64,000 nt of DNA from Variovorax sp. PCZ-1 (GTDB lineage: Bacteria > Pseudomonadota > Gammaproteobacteria > Burkholderiales > Burkholderiaceae_C), in the NCBI RefSeq assembly GCF_018413605.1, contig NZ_JAHCDN010000002.1, positions 372,001-436,000 of the forward strand. The letters run 5' to 3'. Positions 53,742 through 63,496 of the stretch are shown one piece after another. The position numbers and the translations under genes were made by a program. Within the stretch, counting starts at the first letter, position 1. Each line of letters starts with the position of its first letter. A model generated the notes under the pieces. It was not told the DNA's origin. It made no database searches and saw only the letters and a list, made by a program, of their open reading frames with translations.

Positions 53742-54323
53742 ATGGAACATACCCTACCCGCACTCCCCTACGCCATTGACGCGCTCGCCCCGCACTACAG
53801 CAAAGAAACCCTCGAATTCCACCACGGCAAGCACCACAACGCTTACGTCGTTAACCTCAACAACCTGCAAAAAGGCACTGAGTTTGAGAGCAAAAGCCTG
53901 GAAGACATCATCAAGAGCAGCTCCGGCGGCATCTACAACAACAGCGCCCAAATCTGGAACCACACCTTCTTCTGGAGCTGCATGAAGCCAGCCGGCGGCG
54001 GCGAGCCATCCGGCGCATTGGCAGCAGCCATCAACGCCAAATTTGGCAGCTACGCAGCCTTCAAAGAAGCCTTCACCAAAAGCGCAGTGGGCAACTTTGG
54101 CTCTGGCTGGACATGGCTGGTGAAGAAGCCTGATGGCTCAGTAGATATCGTTAACACTGGCGCTGCTGGCACGCCGCTCACTACCGCTGACAAAGCCCTG
54201 TTGACAGTTGACGTGTGGGAACACGCCTACTACATCGACTACCGCAACGCCCGTCCTAAGTTCGTTGAGACCTTCCTCAACAATTTGGTGAACTGGGAGT
54301 TCGCCGAGAAGAACTTTGCTTGA
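53742..54323 (+). CDS. sodB: Superoxide dismutase (Fe type)
   Basis: Dismutates superoxide in the cytoplasm. The 193-residue protein shows the metal ligands His in [10 protein letters not shown], His in [11 protein letters not shown] and Asp/His in [18 protein letters not shown]-type wording and length indicate the iron enzyme. ATG 53742 follows AGAGGAAACC. A hairpin terminator follows. Confidence 0.97.
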   Translation: MEHTLPALPYAIDALAPHYSKETLEFHHGKHHNAYVVNLNNLQKGTEFESKSLEDIIKSSSGGIYNNSAQIWNHTFFWSCMKPAGGGEPSGALAAAINAKFGSYAAFKEAFTKSAVGNFGSGWTWLVKKPDGSVDIVNTGAAGTPLTTADKALLTVDVWEHAYYIDYRNARPKFVETFLNNLVNWEFAEKNFA

Positions 54324-54342
54324 AGTGAAGTTTGAAAGATGA

Positions 54343-54368
54343 AAACCAGCCGAGAGGCTGGTTTTTTT
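54343..54368 (+). terminator. Intrinsic terminator of sodB
   Basis: AAACCAGCC GAGA GGCTGGTTTTTTT hairpin 19 bases after the sodB stop. Confidence 0.93.
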
Positions 54369-54383
54369 CTGGATGTGCAAAAG

Positions 54384-55016
54384 ATGACGCGTCCCTTGCT
54401 CTACACCTATCGCCGTTGCCCCTATGCCATGAGAGCGCGTATGGCTTTGATCGTCTCGGGTGTGGCATTTGATGCCTACGAAATCAGCTTGCGCGATAAG
54501 CCGCAAGCGATGCTGAGTGCATCGCCGAAAGGCACTGTGCCAGTTCTCGTCTTGCATGGCGGCAAAGTCATCGAAGAAAGCCTTCTTATCATGCGCTGGG
54601 CGTTTGAGCAGCAAGCTCCGAATGCTGTGCGGTTTAGTGCACTGACACCCGATGATCAAGCCTTGATCACACTGAACGATGGTGAGTTCAAGCACCAGCT
54701 GGATCGCTACAAATATCCTGAAAGATATATCGCCAGCGAACGCGAAATGCATCGCGATCAAGCTGCGAGTGGGTTACTGCTAAGGATTGAGCAGCGGCTT
54801 TTGTCGCAAACCTATCTGGGCGGCGCACACGCTGGTGCCGTCGATCTCGCTATCTTCCCCTTTGTGCGCCAGTTTCGCGCAGTCGATGAGGCTTGGTTTG
54901 ATGCACAAACTTTTCCAGCAACGCAAAAGTGGCTTCAAGGATGGTTGCAATCAGAGTTGTTTGATCAGTGCATGAAGAAAATTCCGACAAACCAATGCGC
55001 CGTATTTTTATATTAG
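54384..55016 (+). CDS. Glutathione S-transferase-like protein
   Basis: A 210-residue GST. The N-terminal thioredoxin fold starts LLYTYRRCPYAMRARMAL and carries the glutathione gamma-glutamyl site in GKVIEESLLIMRW (ES); the C-terminal helical domain includes GGAHAGAVDLAIFPFVRQF. The CPYA motif at the active site resembles glutaredoxin-2-like or omega-type members, which do thiol transfer. ATG 54384 is chosen because it falls after the sodB terminator. Confidence 0.88.
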   Translation: MTRPLLYTYRRCPYAMRARMALIVSGVAFDAYEISLRDKPQAMLSASPKGTVPVLVLHGGKVIEESLLIMRWAFEQQAPNAVRFSALTPDDQALITLNDGEFKHQLDRYKYPERYIASEREMHRDQAASGLLLRIEQRLLSQTYLGGAHAGAVDLAIFPFVRQFRAVDEAWFDAQTFPATQKWLQGWLQSELFDQCMKKIPTNQCAVFLY

Positions 55017-55024
55017 ATTTTATG

Positions 55025-55082
55025 TAAAAAGGGTGGATAGGCGGCGTATATATTGCGCAAGCAGCTATTGTTTTAATAGCAA
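55025..55082 (-). repeat. Dispersed repeat copy M, between gst and hisD
   Basis: GGCGGCGTATATATTGCGCA followed by AGCAGCTATTGTTTTAATAG and CAA. Intergenic; palindrome and core well kept, tail diverged. Confidence 0.78.
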
Positions 55083-55151
55083 CTAAAGCATACGCTCAGC
55101 TTAAATGAAAGCTTCAGAAAACGTATTGCAACTGAATTTCAGCGGATTGAT

Positions 55152-56468
55152 TTAACGAAGGCGCATTTCTGCAGCGCGAGCATGCGCCTGCAAGCCTTCG
55201 CCGTGCGCGAGTACGCTGGCGATTTTGCCTAGAGTTTGTGCACCTGATTCGCTGACTTCGATGATGCTGCTGCGCTTTTGGAAATCGTACACGCCCAGTG
55301 GTGAGGAAAAGCGAGCTGTGCCGCTGGTGGGCAGAACGTGATTGGGGCCTGCACAGTAGTCGCCCAGGCTCTCGCTCGTGTACGCGCCTAGGAAGATCGC
55401 GCCAGCATGCTTGAGCAGGGGCTCCCACTTGTGCGGCTCGTTGCTGGAGATCTCTAGGTGCTCGGGGGCTATTGCGTTGGAAATGTCGCAAGCCTCTTGC
55501 ATGCTGCGCGTGAGGATGAACATACCGCGATCTGTGAGGCTTTTTTCGATGATGGCGCGGCGGGGCATCTCGGGCAGTAGCTTGGCGATGCTTGCCAACA
55601 CTTGATCGATATACGGCTGATCAGGGCATAGCAAAATGCTTTGTGCGAGCTCATCATGCTCGGCTTGGCTGAACAAATCCATCGCCACCCAATCGGGCGG
55701 CGTGCTGCCATCGGCAATCACGAGGATTTCGCTGGGGCCAGCGATCATGTCGATGCCCACTTGGCCGAAGACGCTGCGCTTGGCTGCGGCCACATAGGCA
55801 TTGCCGGGGCCAGTGATTTTGTCAACTTTGGGAATCGTAGCTGTTCCGTAGGCCAGTGCGGCCACGGCTTGTGCACCGCCAATGGTGAAGGCGCGGGATA
55901 CGCCTGCGACATACGCTGCGGCGAGCACCAGATTGTTTTTCGTACCATCAGGTGTAGGCACGACCATGATGATCTCGCACACGCCCGCCACATGCGCAGG
56001 AATCGCGTTCATCAACACGCTGGAGGGGTAAGCGGCTTTGCCGCCAGGTACGTAGATACCGGCACGATCAATCGGCGTGACTTTTTGGCCGAGCAAGGAG
56101 CCATCCGCATCACGATAACTCCAGCTTTCGCCGCATGCTTTCTTCTGCGCTTCGTGATAGCTGCGCACACGGGCGGCGGCTTGTGTGAGGGCGCTGCGTT
56201 GCTCTTCGGGCAAGCCGTCATACGCTTTTTTGAGTTCAGCTTGGGTGAGCTCAAGCTCGGCAAGATTCTTGGCTTGGAGGCGATCAAAGCGATTCGTGTA
56301 CTCGACAATAGCCGTATCACCGCGCTTTTGCACATCCGCAAGAATTTCAGCCACGCGAGATTCAATGGCTGCATCTTGGCTTGAAGACCAATGCTGACGC
56401 GCTTTGAATTTTTGCTCAAAGTCGCTGTCAACTGTCTTCAATACTGCGCCAGATGCTATTAAATCCAT
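55152..56468 (-). CDS. hisD: Histidinol dehydrogenase
   Basis: Last two oxidation steps of histidine synthesis. The 438-residue protein contains [54 protein letters not shown] and the metal/catalytic residues in [11 protein letters not shown] and EHLEI. The start ATG 56468 lies inside a dispersed repeat palindrome (CTATGGATTTAATAG on the coding strand), so the N-terminal [12 protein letters not shown] is repeat-derived; hisG ends 13 bases upstream. The conserved core begins after residue 20. Confidence 0.96.
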   Translation of the reverse strand: MDLIASGAVLKTVDSDFEQKFKARQHWSSSQDAAIESRVAEILADVQKRGDTAIVEYTNRFDRLQAKNLAELELTQAELKKAYDGLPEEQRSALTQAAARVRSYHEAQKKACGESWSYRDADGSLLGQKVTPIDRAGIYVPGGKAAYPSSVLMNAIPAHVAGVCEIIMVVPTPDGTKNNLVLAAAYVAGVSRAFTIGGAQAVAALAYGTATIPKVDKITGPGNAYVAAAKRSVFGQVGIDMIAGPSEILVIADGSTPPDWVAMDLFSQAEHDELAQSILLCPDQPYIDQVLASIAKLLPEMPRRAIIEKSLTDRGMFILTRSMQEACDISNAIAPEHLEISSNEPHKWEPLLKHAGAIFLGAYTSESLGDYCAGPNHVLPTSGTARFSSPLGVYDFQKRSSIIEVSESGAQTLGKIASVLAHGEGLQAHARAAEMRLR

Positions 56469-56473
56469 AGTAA
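56441..56473 (-). repeat. Dispersed repeat copy U, at the hisD start
   Basis: ATACTGCGCCAGATGCTATT then AAATCCATAGTAA. The plus-strand sequence is the reverse orientation; read on the coding strand it is forward and provides the ATG and first codons of hisD in the stop-free frame. Confidence 0.7.
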
Positions 56474-56481
56474 TCTTCAAT

Positions 56482-57120
56482 TCAAGAAACTGCTTTTTCA
56501 AATGCGGCAAGGATAGGCTTCAGATCAGCCTGCTTGGTTTTGAGCGAAGTTTGGTTCACCACCAAGCGCGAGCTGATCTCCATGATGCGTTCGACTTCGA
56601 TGAGCTTATTGGCTTTCAACGTGCTACCGGTGGACACGAGATCTACGATGGCATCGGCCATGCCGGTGAGCGGCGCGAGCTCCATCGAACCGTAGAGCTT
56701 GATCAAATCCACGTGCACGCCCTTGCTCGCAAAAAACTCGCGTGCAATGTTCACATACTTGGTGGCCACTTTGAGGCGCGAGCCTTGCTTCACAGCAGCC
56801 TCGTAATCAAAACCTTCGCGCACAGCCACACTTACGCGGCATTTGGCGATTTTCAAATCAAGCGGCACATACAGGCCTTGCACGCCAGTCTCAAGCAAAG
56901 TGTCTTTGCCTACCACGCCGAGATCAGCGCCACCGTATTGCACGTAAGTCGGCACATCGCTGGCGCGTACCATGATGATTTGCATATCAGGGCGCGAGGT
57001 AGGCAAGATCAGCTTGCGGGACTTTTCAGGGTCTTCCAAGACCTCGATACCTGCGGCGCGCAAGAGCGGCAGCGTATCGTCGAAGATTCTTCCTTTGGAG
57101 AGAGCTAAGGTAATCATCAC
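56482..57120 (-). CDS. hisG: ATP phosphoribosyltransferase, short form
   Basis: First step of histidine synthesis. The 212-residue protein lacks the C-terminal regulatory domain, so it is the short form that needs HisZ. Motifs [20 protein letters not shown] and [20 protein letters not shown] are present. The hisG start overlaps the murA stop by four bases (ATGA), and hisD follows. No hisZ is visible in the window. Confidence 0.96.
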   Translation of the reverse strand: MMITLALSKGRIFDDTLPLLRAAGIEVLEDPEKSRKLILPTSRPDMQIIMVRASDVPTYVQYGGADLGVVGKDTLLETGVQGLYVPLDLKIAKCRVSVAVREGFDYEAAVKQGSRLKVATKYVNIAREFFASKGVHVDLIKLYGSMELAPLTGMADAIVDLVSTGSTLKANKLIEVERIMEISSRLVVNQTSLKTKQADLKPILAAFEKAVS

Positions 57121-58385
57121 TTCACCCGCTCGATATCCGCGCCAATGCCGCGCAGTTTTTCTTCCATTTGGTCGTAGCCACGATCCAAGTGATAGATGCG
57201 ATCGACCAGCGTTTCACCATCGGCCACCAAGCCAGCAATCACCAGTGAGGCAGAGGCGCGCAGGTCAGTAGCCATGACGGTCGCACCAGAGAGCTTTTCA
57301 ATGCCTTCAATCACGGCGATCTTGCCGTCGATTTGAATCTTCGCGCCCATACGCTGGAGTTCGGGCACATGCATGAAGCGGTTTTCAAAAATCGTCTCGG
57401 TGGCTTTTGAATTGCCTTCGGCGACGCAGTTCAATGCCATGAACTGAGCCTGCATGTCAGTGGGGAAGCCAGGATATTCTGTGGTGCGGAAGGTTTGCGC
57501 TTTCATGCGGCCACTCGCGCTCACTTTGATGCCATCTTGCAATGCTTCAATCACAGCGCCAGCATCACGCAGCTTGTCAATGACGGCATCGAGATGATCT
57601 GCACGCCCATGCTTGAGCACCACATCGCCGCCAGCAGCCGCTACTGCGCAAAGGAAAGTGCCGCATTCAATACGATCAGCCACTACAGCATGCTCGCAGC
57701 CATGGAGTTTTTCTACGCCTTGGATACGAATCTTGCTTGTGCCGTGGCCTTCGATCTTGGCGCCCATCTTGATCAGCATTTCGGCCAAGTCTGGGATCTC
57801 AGGCTCCTGTGCAGCGTTTTCTAAGATGGTTTCGCCATCAGCAAGACAAGCGGCCATCATGAAATTTTCTGTGCCTGTCACGGTCACCATATCGGTGGTG
57901 ATGCTCGTGCCTTTCAAGCGCTTCCAGCCTGCAGGCAGCTTGGCAATCATGTAGCCGTGCTCGACCACAATCTCTGCGCCCATGGCAGTGAGACCTTTGA
58001 TGTGTTGATCGACCGGGCGTGCACCAATCGCACAGCCACCGGGCAGAGACACTTTGGCTTGACCGAAACGAGCGAGCAGGGGGCCAAGCGTCATCACAGA
58101 AGCGCGCATCGTTTTCACGAGGTCGTAGGGAGCAAAAGGCTCAATCGAATCAGGCGCGGTGAAGCTCATACCGCCCCGCTCGCCATGAGTCTCTGTTTGC
58201 ACACCCATGCTCTCCAAAATGCGGCGAATCGTGGCCACATCTTGCAGGCGGGGCACATTTTTCAGATGCACGGGCTCGTTGGTGAGAAGAGTCGCACAGA
58301 TCTCAGGCAGGGCAGCATTTTTTGCACCCGAGATATTCACTGTGCCTTGCAGACGTTTGCCGCCGCGAATTTTGAGTTTGTCCAT
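57117..58385 (-). CDS. murA: UDP-N-acetylglucosamine 1-carboxyvinyltransferase
   Basis: First committed step of peptidoglycan synthesis. The 422-residue protein shows an N-terminal [20 protein letters not shown], the catalytic Cys loop [15 protein letters not shown] (target of fosfomycin) and [20 protein letters not shown] 58385 is the conserved start. It sits after bolA and before hisG, the usual Burkholderiales order. Confidence 0.97.
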   Translation of the reverse strand: MDKLKIRGGKRLQGTVNISGAKNAALPEICATLLTNEPVHLKNVPRLQDVATIRRILESMGVQTETHGERGGMSFTAPDSIEPFAPYDLVKTMRASVMTLGPLLARFGQAKVSLPGGCAIGARPVDQHIKGLTAMGAEIVVEHGYMIAKLPAGWKRLKGTSITTDMVTVTGTENFMMAACLADGETILENAAQEPEIPDLAEMLIKMGAKIEGHGTSKIRIQGVEKLHGCEHAVVADRIECGTFLCAVAAAGGDVVLKHGRADHLDAVIDKLRDAGAVIEALQDGIKVSASGRMKAQTFRTTEYPGFPTDMQAQFMALNCVAEGNSKATETIFENRFMHVPELQRMGAKIQIDGKIAVIEGIEKLSGATVMATDLRASASLVIAGLVADGETLVDRIYHLDRGYDQMEEKLRGIGADIERVK

Positions 58386-58390
58386 AGCGC

Positions 58391-58633
58391 TTATTTCGGT
58401 TGAGCTGCCCATTCGGCGGGCGTGTAAGTTTTCATCGAAAGGGCATGCACTTCATCGGTGTGCATGCGTGAGCCTAGCGTGGCATAAACGCGCTGGTGGC
58501 GTTGGATCAAGCGCTTGCCTTCAAACTCGGGCGAGACGATCACGGCGCTCCAGTGGCGGCCATCGCCGTCGACTTCGATGTGATCGCAGGCCATATTACT
58601 TGCGATGATATTTTGTAACTCTTGCGCTTGCAT
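58391..58633 (-). CDS. BolA family protein
   Basis: An 80-residue BolA-like protein with [20 protein letters not shown] and [18 protein letters not shown], the class II KH-like fold. The conserved C-terminal [10 protein letters not shown] is present. BolA proteins work with monothiol glutaredoxins in Fe-S handling; the IbaG-type member next to murA is the likely ortholog. Confidence 0.93.
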   Translation of the reverse strand: MQAQELQNIIASNMACDHIEVDGDGRHWSAVIVSPEFEGKRLIQRHQRVYATLGSRMHTDEVHALSMKTYTPAEWAAQPK

Positions 58634-58648
58634 ACTGTTTATCCAGAC

Positions 58649-59425
58649 TCATCCGCGAATTTTGTAGCCAATTTTGAGCAAGTGCAGTGCGATCAAGCTC
58701 ACGATGCCTGCTGCAGCGCCTACTACGGCCAAGCTGATCCATGGCGAGACATCGCTCACACCAAAGAAGCCGTAGCGGAAACCATCGATCATGTAGAAAA
58801 ACGGATTCAAGTGGCTCACGCTTTGCCAGAAAGCAGGCAGGGAATGGATGGAATAAAACACGCCTGATAAAAACGTCATGGGCATGATGATGAAGTTTTG
58901 AAAGGCCGCCATTTGGTCAAATTTCTCAGCCCACAGGCCTGCGATGAGACCGAGCGCGCCCAGCATTGCCGCGCCGAGAATCGCAAAGACGAGAGCCCAA
59001 AGCGGCGCGACCATACCAGGTTTGCCAAACCACCACGTCACAGCGAGCACACCGAGGCCAACAGCCAAGCCGCGAGCTACCGATGAGCCCACATAAGCCA
59101 CAAACCATGCGCGATGCGAAAGCGGCGTGAGCAACAAAAACACGAGGTTGCCCATGATCTTGCTTTGAATCAGGCTCGAAGAGCTGTTGGCAAACGCGTT
59201 TTGCAGCACGCTCATCATCACGAGGCCGGGCACGAGGAAGGCGGTGTAGTTGATCTTGTCATACACCTTCACATGGTCTTCGAGCACATGGCCGAAGATC
59301 AACATGTAGAGCACAGCGGTGAGGATGGGCGCGGCGACAGTTTGGAAAGCGACTTTCCAAAAACGCAGCACTTCTTTGTAGAACAGGGTTTGCCAGCCTG
59401 TTAAGCGGGTACTTAAGGATTTCAT
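58649..59425 (-). CDS. ABC-2 type transporter permease
   Basis: A 258-residue six-helix ABC-2 permease (FYKEVLRFWKVAFQTVAAPI, LVMMSVLQNAFANSSSSLIQ, MTFLSGVFYSIHSLPAFWQS). It pairs with the ATPase that overlaps it by four bases (ATGA). In Burkholderiales this pair is encoded after the mla genes; the substrate is unknown. Confidence 0.93.
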   Translation of the reverse strand: MKSLSTRLTGWQTLFYKEVLRFWKVAFQTVAAPILTAVLYMLIFGHVLEDHVKVYDKINYTAFLVPGLVMMSVLQNAFANSSSSLIQSKIMGNLVFLLLTPLSHRAWFVAYVGSSVARGLAVGLGVLAVTWWFGKPGMVAPLWALVFAILGAAMLGALGLIAGLWAEKFDQMAAFQNFIIMPMTFLSGVFYSIHSLPAFWQSVSHLNPFFYMIDGFRYGFFGVSDVSPWISLAVVGAAAGIVSLIALHLLKIGYKIRG

Positions 59426-60330
59426 GCCGATGCTCCCATTACATCGAGGAACACATCTTCCAGATCAGCCTTACGAATTTCCACGTCTTGCGCCTCAATG
59501 CCTGCGCTGCGTACAGCGGCGAGGTATTGCTCGATTTCTAAGGCATTGTGTGCGGGGAACTGAACAATGCGGCCTGTAATCCTTGCCTTGGCGGCAAGAT
59601 CATTGGGTAGTTCGCTATCAATTTTGAATCGAAGTACGTTAGACGAAGCAGCTTTGAGTAAGGTGGAGGTTTTCTCCAGCGCCACGACTTTGCCTGATTT
59701 CAACATCGCCAAGCGTCCGCAAAGCGCTTCGGCTTCTTCCAAGTAATGAGTCGTCAGCAAGACGGTGTGTCCTTGCTTGTTGAGCTTGGCGATGAATTGC
59801 CAGAGCGTTTGCCGCAGCTCCACATCCACACCCGCTGTGGGTTCGTCAAGCACGATCACCGGCGGCTTATGCACCAAAGCCTGCGCAACCAACACACGAC
59901 GCTTCATGCCGCCGGAGAGCTGGCGCATATTGGCATCTTGCTTGTCGGTGAGGCCTAGACTGTGCAGCAGCTCATCAATCCAAGCCTCGTTGTTTTTCAC
60001 ACCGAAGTAACCCGATTGAATGCGCAACGATTCGCGTACGCTGAAAAACGGATCAAACACTAACTCTTGTGGTACGACGCCCAGCTGTTTTCGCGCAGCG
60101 GCATAGTCTTTTTGCACATCATGGCCGTGAACGGTGATCGAGCCTTCGGTGGCGCGGGTGAGCCCCGCAAGAATACTGATCAGCGTGGTCTTACCCGCGC
60201 CATTAGGCCCGAGCAGACCAAAAAATTCGCCTTGCCTTATTTGGAGGCTGACGTTGTCTAAGGCGGTGAGCTTGCCACGTGCACCTTCGTAGCGCTTGGT
60301 GACGGAATTTACAGAGATAGCTGTTGTCAT
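59422..60330 (-). CDS. ABC transporter ATP-binding protein (ABC-2 type)
   Basis: A 302-residue ATPase with Walker A GLLGPNGAGKTTLISILAGL, signature RQLSGGMKRRVLVAQAL, Walker B VIVLDEPTAGVDVE, H-loop TTHYLEEAEALCG and a C-terminal domain of about 80 residues as in NodI/CcmA-type exporters. A perfect 7-bp stem (GAACCCT/AGGGTTC, 60331-60351) with TACAAT in its loop lies directly upstream of ATG 60330 and includes the ribosome-binding site. Confidence 0.94.
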   Translation of the reverse strand: MTTAISVNSVTKRYEGARGKLTALDNVSLQIRQGEFFGLLGPNGAGKTTLISILAGLTRATEGSITVHGHDVQKDYAAARKQLGVVPQELVFDPFFSVRESLRIQSGYFGVKNNEAWIDELLHSLGLTDKQDANMRQLSGGMKRRVLVAQALVHKPPVIVLDEPTAGVDVELRQTLWQFIAKLNKQGHTVLLTTHYLEEAEALCGRLAMLKSGKVVALEKTSTLLKAASSNVLRFKIDSELPNDLAAKARITGRIVQFPAHNALEIEQYLAAVRSAGIEAQDVEIRKADLEDVFLDVMGASA

Positions 60331-60401
60331 GAACCCTCTATTGTAGGGTTCTGTCAGTAACTCCGCGGGAAAACGCTAGTTTTTCGTGCGCGAAGGCTGG
60401 C

Positions 60402-60671
60402 TTAGGGCGCGGCTGGCAAGAGCTCCGCCACACCATAAAGCGCAGCCAGGGAGCGCAGGCGATCAGGTAGACCGCGCACAGAGAAGCTCTTGCCTTGAAT
60501 TTGCGCCTCGCGCCTACAGTCCAGAAGAACGGCGAGTGCAGAAGAGTCAAATTTTTGCAGGCTCGATGCATCAGCCACCACCGCTTCGCTTTGGCTGCGC
60601 AACGCCTGCCCCAGCATATGGGCGCAGGTGCGGGCGTTCGCGTGAGTGATGTCTGAAGGCAAGACGAGCAT
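60402..60671 (-). CDS. mlaB: STAS-domain protein MlaB
   Basis: An 89-residue STAS domain (VVADASSLQKFDSSALAVLL with the Ser typical of STAS switches). It binds the MlaF ATPase and is required for the MlaFEDB inner-membrane complex. Position at the end of the mla operon, after mlaC, supports the call. Confidence 0.9.
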   Translation of the reverse strand: MLVLPSDITHANARTCAHMLGQALRSQSEAVVADASSLQKFDSSALAVLLDCRREAQIQGKSFSVRGLPDRLRSLAALYGVAELLPAAP

Positions 60672-60683
60672 GATGGCAGCCTC

Positions 60684-61298
60684 TTAGCCCTTGCGAGCTT
60701 TGTTGCGCTCAGCCAGCTTGGCGATCAAGCCGTCGATACCGTTGGCGTTGATTTCCTGAGAAAACTGTGTGCGATAGGTCTCTACCAACCAAACGCTGGC
60801 TACATTCAAGTCGTAAATCTTCCAAGCTGTGCCAGCTTTCTCAACGCGGTAGTCCAAAGCAATCGGGTCGCCTCGGCCTTTGATTTCGGTGCGCACGGTT
60901 ACTTCCGTGTCATCCGCCGCCATGCGAAGTGGTTTCATCACAATCGTTTGGTCTTTCACTTCAGCGAGTGCACCAGAGTAAGTGCGCATCAGCAGAGCTT
61001 TGAATTCGGCTTCCAGACGCTTTTGCTGCTCTGGTGTGGCTGTGCGCCAAGCGCGACCCACGGCGGAAGCTGTCATGCGCTGGAAATTCACATTAGGCAT
61101 GATCTTGGTATCGACCAAGGTCGTGATCTTGCTTACATCACCAGCTTGGATGGCTTTGTCATTTTTGATGGTGTCAAGCACGTCAACAGACAAGCGCTTG
61201 ATGAAGGCATCGGGTGCTTCTGCACTTTGAGCGAAAGCAAAAGGGGAGGCTAGCAAGCTGAGACTGGTAGCGAGGGCAAAAAACCAACGGCGATTCAT
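60684..61298 (-). CDS. mlaC: Periplasmic phospholipid-binding protein MlaC
   Basis: Shuttles phospholipids between MlaA and MlaFEDB. The 204-residue protein has a signal peptide (SPFAFAQ) and the MlaC/Ttg2D domain (KIMPNVNFQRMTASAVGRAW, YSGALAEVKDQTIVMKPLRM, ASVWLVETYRTQFSQEINAN). ATG 61298 gives the proper leader and follows AAGGATCTCC. Confidence 0.95.
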   Translation of the reverse strand: MNRRWFFALATSLSLLASPFAFAQSAEAPDAFIKRLSVDVLDTIKNDKAIQAGDVSKITTLVDTKIMPNVNFQRMTASAVGRAWRTATPEQQKRLEAEFKALLMRTYSGALAEVKDQTIVMKPLRMAADDTEVTVRTEIKGRGDPIALDYRVEKAGTAWKIYDLNVASVWLVETYRTQFSQEINANGIDGLIAKLAERNKARKG

Positions 61299-61442
61299 GG
61301 AGATCCTTTCAGTGCCTAGGTGCAAAGCGCCTGGCATATGTCAATAACGCTTGGAGGCATCAACTGGGGGACAAAGTTGCGCCTCGGTAGCTCAATATGT
61401 GAATTTTTACACGTCTGAACCCAGCGTAACTACAAAATCAAT

Positions 61443-62198
61443 TTACTTTTTATCTTCAGCGGGTTGTTTGTAATCATCGTCACCATTGCTTGCACCCGGC
61501 CGGTAAATTTCGGCACGGCGCTTTTGCAGGAAAGCATCGCGAGTGAAGCTGTATTTGTCGAGTGCTGCCTCATCGAGCAGATTGCCAATGCGCAGGAGAT
61601 TGGTGCGCGTGTCTACGATGCGCAAGGCGGTGAGGCCGTTACGCGCCTTGGTATCTTGAATCGCAGAGATGGCGTCGTATTTATTTTCCAGAACGATGGT
61701 CGTGGAATCACGCAATGTGCTGGGGCCAAACAAGGGCAATACGAGATAAGGGCCTGAGGGGACGCCCCAGCGCCCCAGTGTTTTGCCAAAGTCTTCCGGA
61801 TGGCGCTCAATACCCATTTCGCCAGCAACATCCAACACACCGCCCAGTCCGAAAACGGTGTTTACGCCAAAGCGCAAGAAGTTGTCTGTGGCTACGACGG
61901 GACGCAGCTGAAACACACCATTGATGCCAGACCATAGATCCTGCAAGTTATTGAAAAAATTACTCACACCAGCGCGTACCGGCTGAGGCGTCACAGCTCG
62001 GTAGCCCTGCGCTACAGGTTTGAGCACAGCTTTATCAATACCTTCGTTGAAGGAATACATGCTGCGATTCAAAGGCTCGAGTGGGTCAGTCGGATTGGCC
62101 TGCGGGCCACTGGCACATCCAGAAATCAGGCAAAAAACAAGTATAGCCGGCAACAATACTGCGCGACGTGCTATTAATTTAATAGTATCTGAAAACAT
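61443..62198 (-). CDS. mlaA: Outer-membrane lipoprotein MlaA (VacJ)
   Basis: Removes misplaced phospholipids from the outer leaflet. The 251-residue lipoprotein has MlaA motifs DPLEPLNRSMYSFNEGIDKA, RAGVSNFFNNLQDLWSGING and GVPSGPYLVLPLFGPSTLRD. The lipoprotein signal peptide ends LISGC (Cys28 from ATG 62198; a GTG at 62207 is also in frame). Most of this signal peptide (IKLIARRAVLLPAILVFCL) is encoded by a dispersed repeat copy in the same frame as in sco. It sits between mlaD and mlaC. Confidence 0.95.
   Translation of the reverse strand: MFSDTIKLIARRAVLLPAILVFCLISGCASGPQANPTDPLEPLNRSMYSFNEGIDKAVLKPVAQGYRAVTPQPVRAGVSNFFNNLQDLWSGINGVFQLRPVVATDNFLRFGVNTVFGLGGVLDVAGEMGIERHPEDFGKTLGRWGVPSGPYLVLPLFGPSTLRDSTTIVLENKYDAISAIQDTKARNGLTALRIVDTRTNLLRIGNLLDEAALDKYSFTRDAFLQKRRAEIYRPGASNGDDDYKQPAEDKK
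62128..62188 (-). repeat. Dispersed repeat copy N, encoding the MlaA signal peptide
   Basis: AGGCAAAAAACAAGTATAGC, CGGCAACAATACTGCGCGAC, GTGCTATTAATTTAATAGTA. On the mlaA strand it is in forward orientation with a perfect palindrome and is translated in the stop-free frame. Confidence 0.9.
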
Positions 62199-62207
62199 AA
62201 TGCGCAC

Positions 62208-62696
62208 TTACTTTTTCGCCCCATTGGTATTTGATGAACCGCCCTCTGAGGCTTTGCTGAATAAAAACTGTGAAATCAAATTTTCTAAGATCACCGCGGA
62301 TTGAGTGGCTTTGATCGTGTCACCAGCAGCTAGATTTTTTTCTTCCGCACCAGCTTCCATTCCCACATACTGTTCTCCAAGCAAACCACTCGTGAGAATT
62401 TTTAGTGAACTGTCTTTAGGAAAAGCATACTTGCTTTGCATAGCCAATGTAGCTTGCGCCTGGAAAGTTTTGTCATCAAACGTGATGGATTCCACGCGTC
62501 CGACCACGACACCGGCGCTTTTGACGGCCGATCCTGCTTTCAGACCACCGATATTGTCAAATTTAGCAATCACGCGGTAGGTCGAATCAAAGTTGAATGA
62601 CAGCAAATTTGCTGACTTCAAAGCCAAAAACAAGACTGCTGCCGCGCCAATCAGCACGAAGAGACCAACCCACACATCATTTTTAGAGCGTTGCAT
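62208..62696 (-). CDS. mlaD: Phospholipid-binding MCE-domain protein MlaD
   Basis: A 162-residue protein with one N-terminal transmembrane helix (VWVGLFVLIGAAAVLFLALK) and an MCE domain (YRVIAKFDNIGGLKAGSAVK, TSGLLGEQYVGMEAGAEE). It forms the hexameric periplasmic ring of the Mla transporter. ATG 62696 is the start; the stop is adjacent to mlaA. Confidence 0.95.
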   Translation of the reverse strand: MQRSKNDVWVGLFVLIGAAAVLFLALKSANLLSFNFDSTYRVIAKFDNIGGLKAGSAVKSAGVVVGRVESITFDDKTFQAQATLAMQSKYAFPKDSSLKILTSGLLGEQYVGMEAGAEEKNLAAGDTIKATQSAVILENLISQFLFSKASEGGSSNTNGAKK

Positions 62697-62713
62697 CGCG
62701 TTTCTCCAAACTT

Positions 62714-63496
62714 TCAAATCGAAAACATCATCGCTGTGAGCATGAAATCCAGCCCCAGCACGGCCAAGCTACCCATCACCACCGTGCGCGTGGTCGCGCG
62801 CGACACGCCCTCAGGCGTAGGCTGCGCTTCATAGCCTTGCAGCAGGGCGATGAACGTCACGGCGATACCAAACACAATGCTTTTGATGATGCCATTGCCT
62901 ACGTCGCGCCATACATCTACGCCGCCTTGCATCTGGCTCCAAAACGCACCGCCATCAATACCAATCATGAGCACACCAACGACGTAGCCGCCTAAGATGC
63001 CCACCGCGCTGAAAACTGCTGCTAACACTGGCATCGCAATCACACCACCCCAAAAGCGTGGCGCAAGGATACGGCGAATCGGATCGATTGCACTCATCTC
63101 CATATAGGCCAGCACTTCATCGCGTTTCATGATGCCCACCTCAGCTGTGAGCGCTGTGCCCGCGCGGCCTGCAAAGAGCAGAGCTGTCACCACAGGTCCG
63201 AGTTCCCGCACCAAGCTCAGAGTCACCAGCAATCCTAGTGATTCCGCTGCGCCATAGCGTTGCAAGGTGTAGTAGCCCTGCAAGCCGAGCACGAAGCCCA
63301 CAAACAAGCCGCTCACCGTGATGATGAGGAGCGAATAATTGCCCAAGAAATGAATCTGATCGCGCACCAAGCCGAAACGCTTGAAGCTTGCACCTGCAAG
63401 CGAGAGCAAGCGCACAAACAATCGCGCAGCGTGCCCCATGTTGGCCAGTGTATTGCGCACACCATAGCCGATATCCGAAGGGTTCAGCCAACTCAT
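62714..63496 (-). CDS. mlaE: Phospholipid ABC transporter permease MlaE
   Basis: A 260-residue permease with MlaE/YrbE signatures (ITVSGLFVGFVLGLQGYYTL, GTALTAEVGIMKRDEVLAYM, APRFWGGVIAMPVLA). It overlaps the mlaF stop by four bases (ATGA) and precedes mlaD. Confidence 0.96.
   Translation of the reverse strand: MSWLNPSDIGYGVRNTLANMGHAARLFVRLLSLAGASFKRFGLVRDQIHFLGNYSLLIITVSGLFVGFVLGLQGYYTLQRYGAAESLGLLVTLSLVRELGPVVTALLFAGRAGTALTAEVGIMKRDEVLAYMEMSAIDPIRRILAPRFWGGVIAMPVLAAVFSAVGILGGYVVGVLMIGIDGGAFWSQMQGGVDVWRDVGNGIIKSIVFGIAVTFIALLQGYEAQPTPEGVSRATTRTVVMGSLAVLGLDFMLTAMMFSI

Noticed and set aside
59615-59650. Possible further repeat copy (GCTATCAATTTTGAATC) in the ABC ATPase gene
   Set aside because: Only the palindrome half is similar; the GCGCAG core and CCGGCG box are absent.
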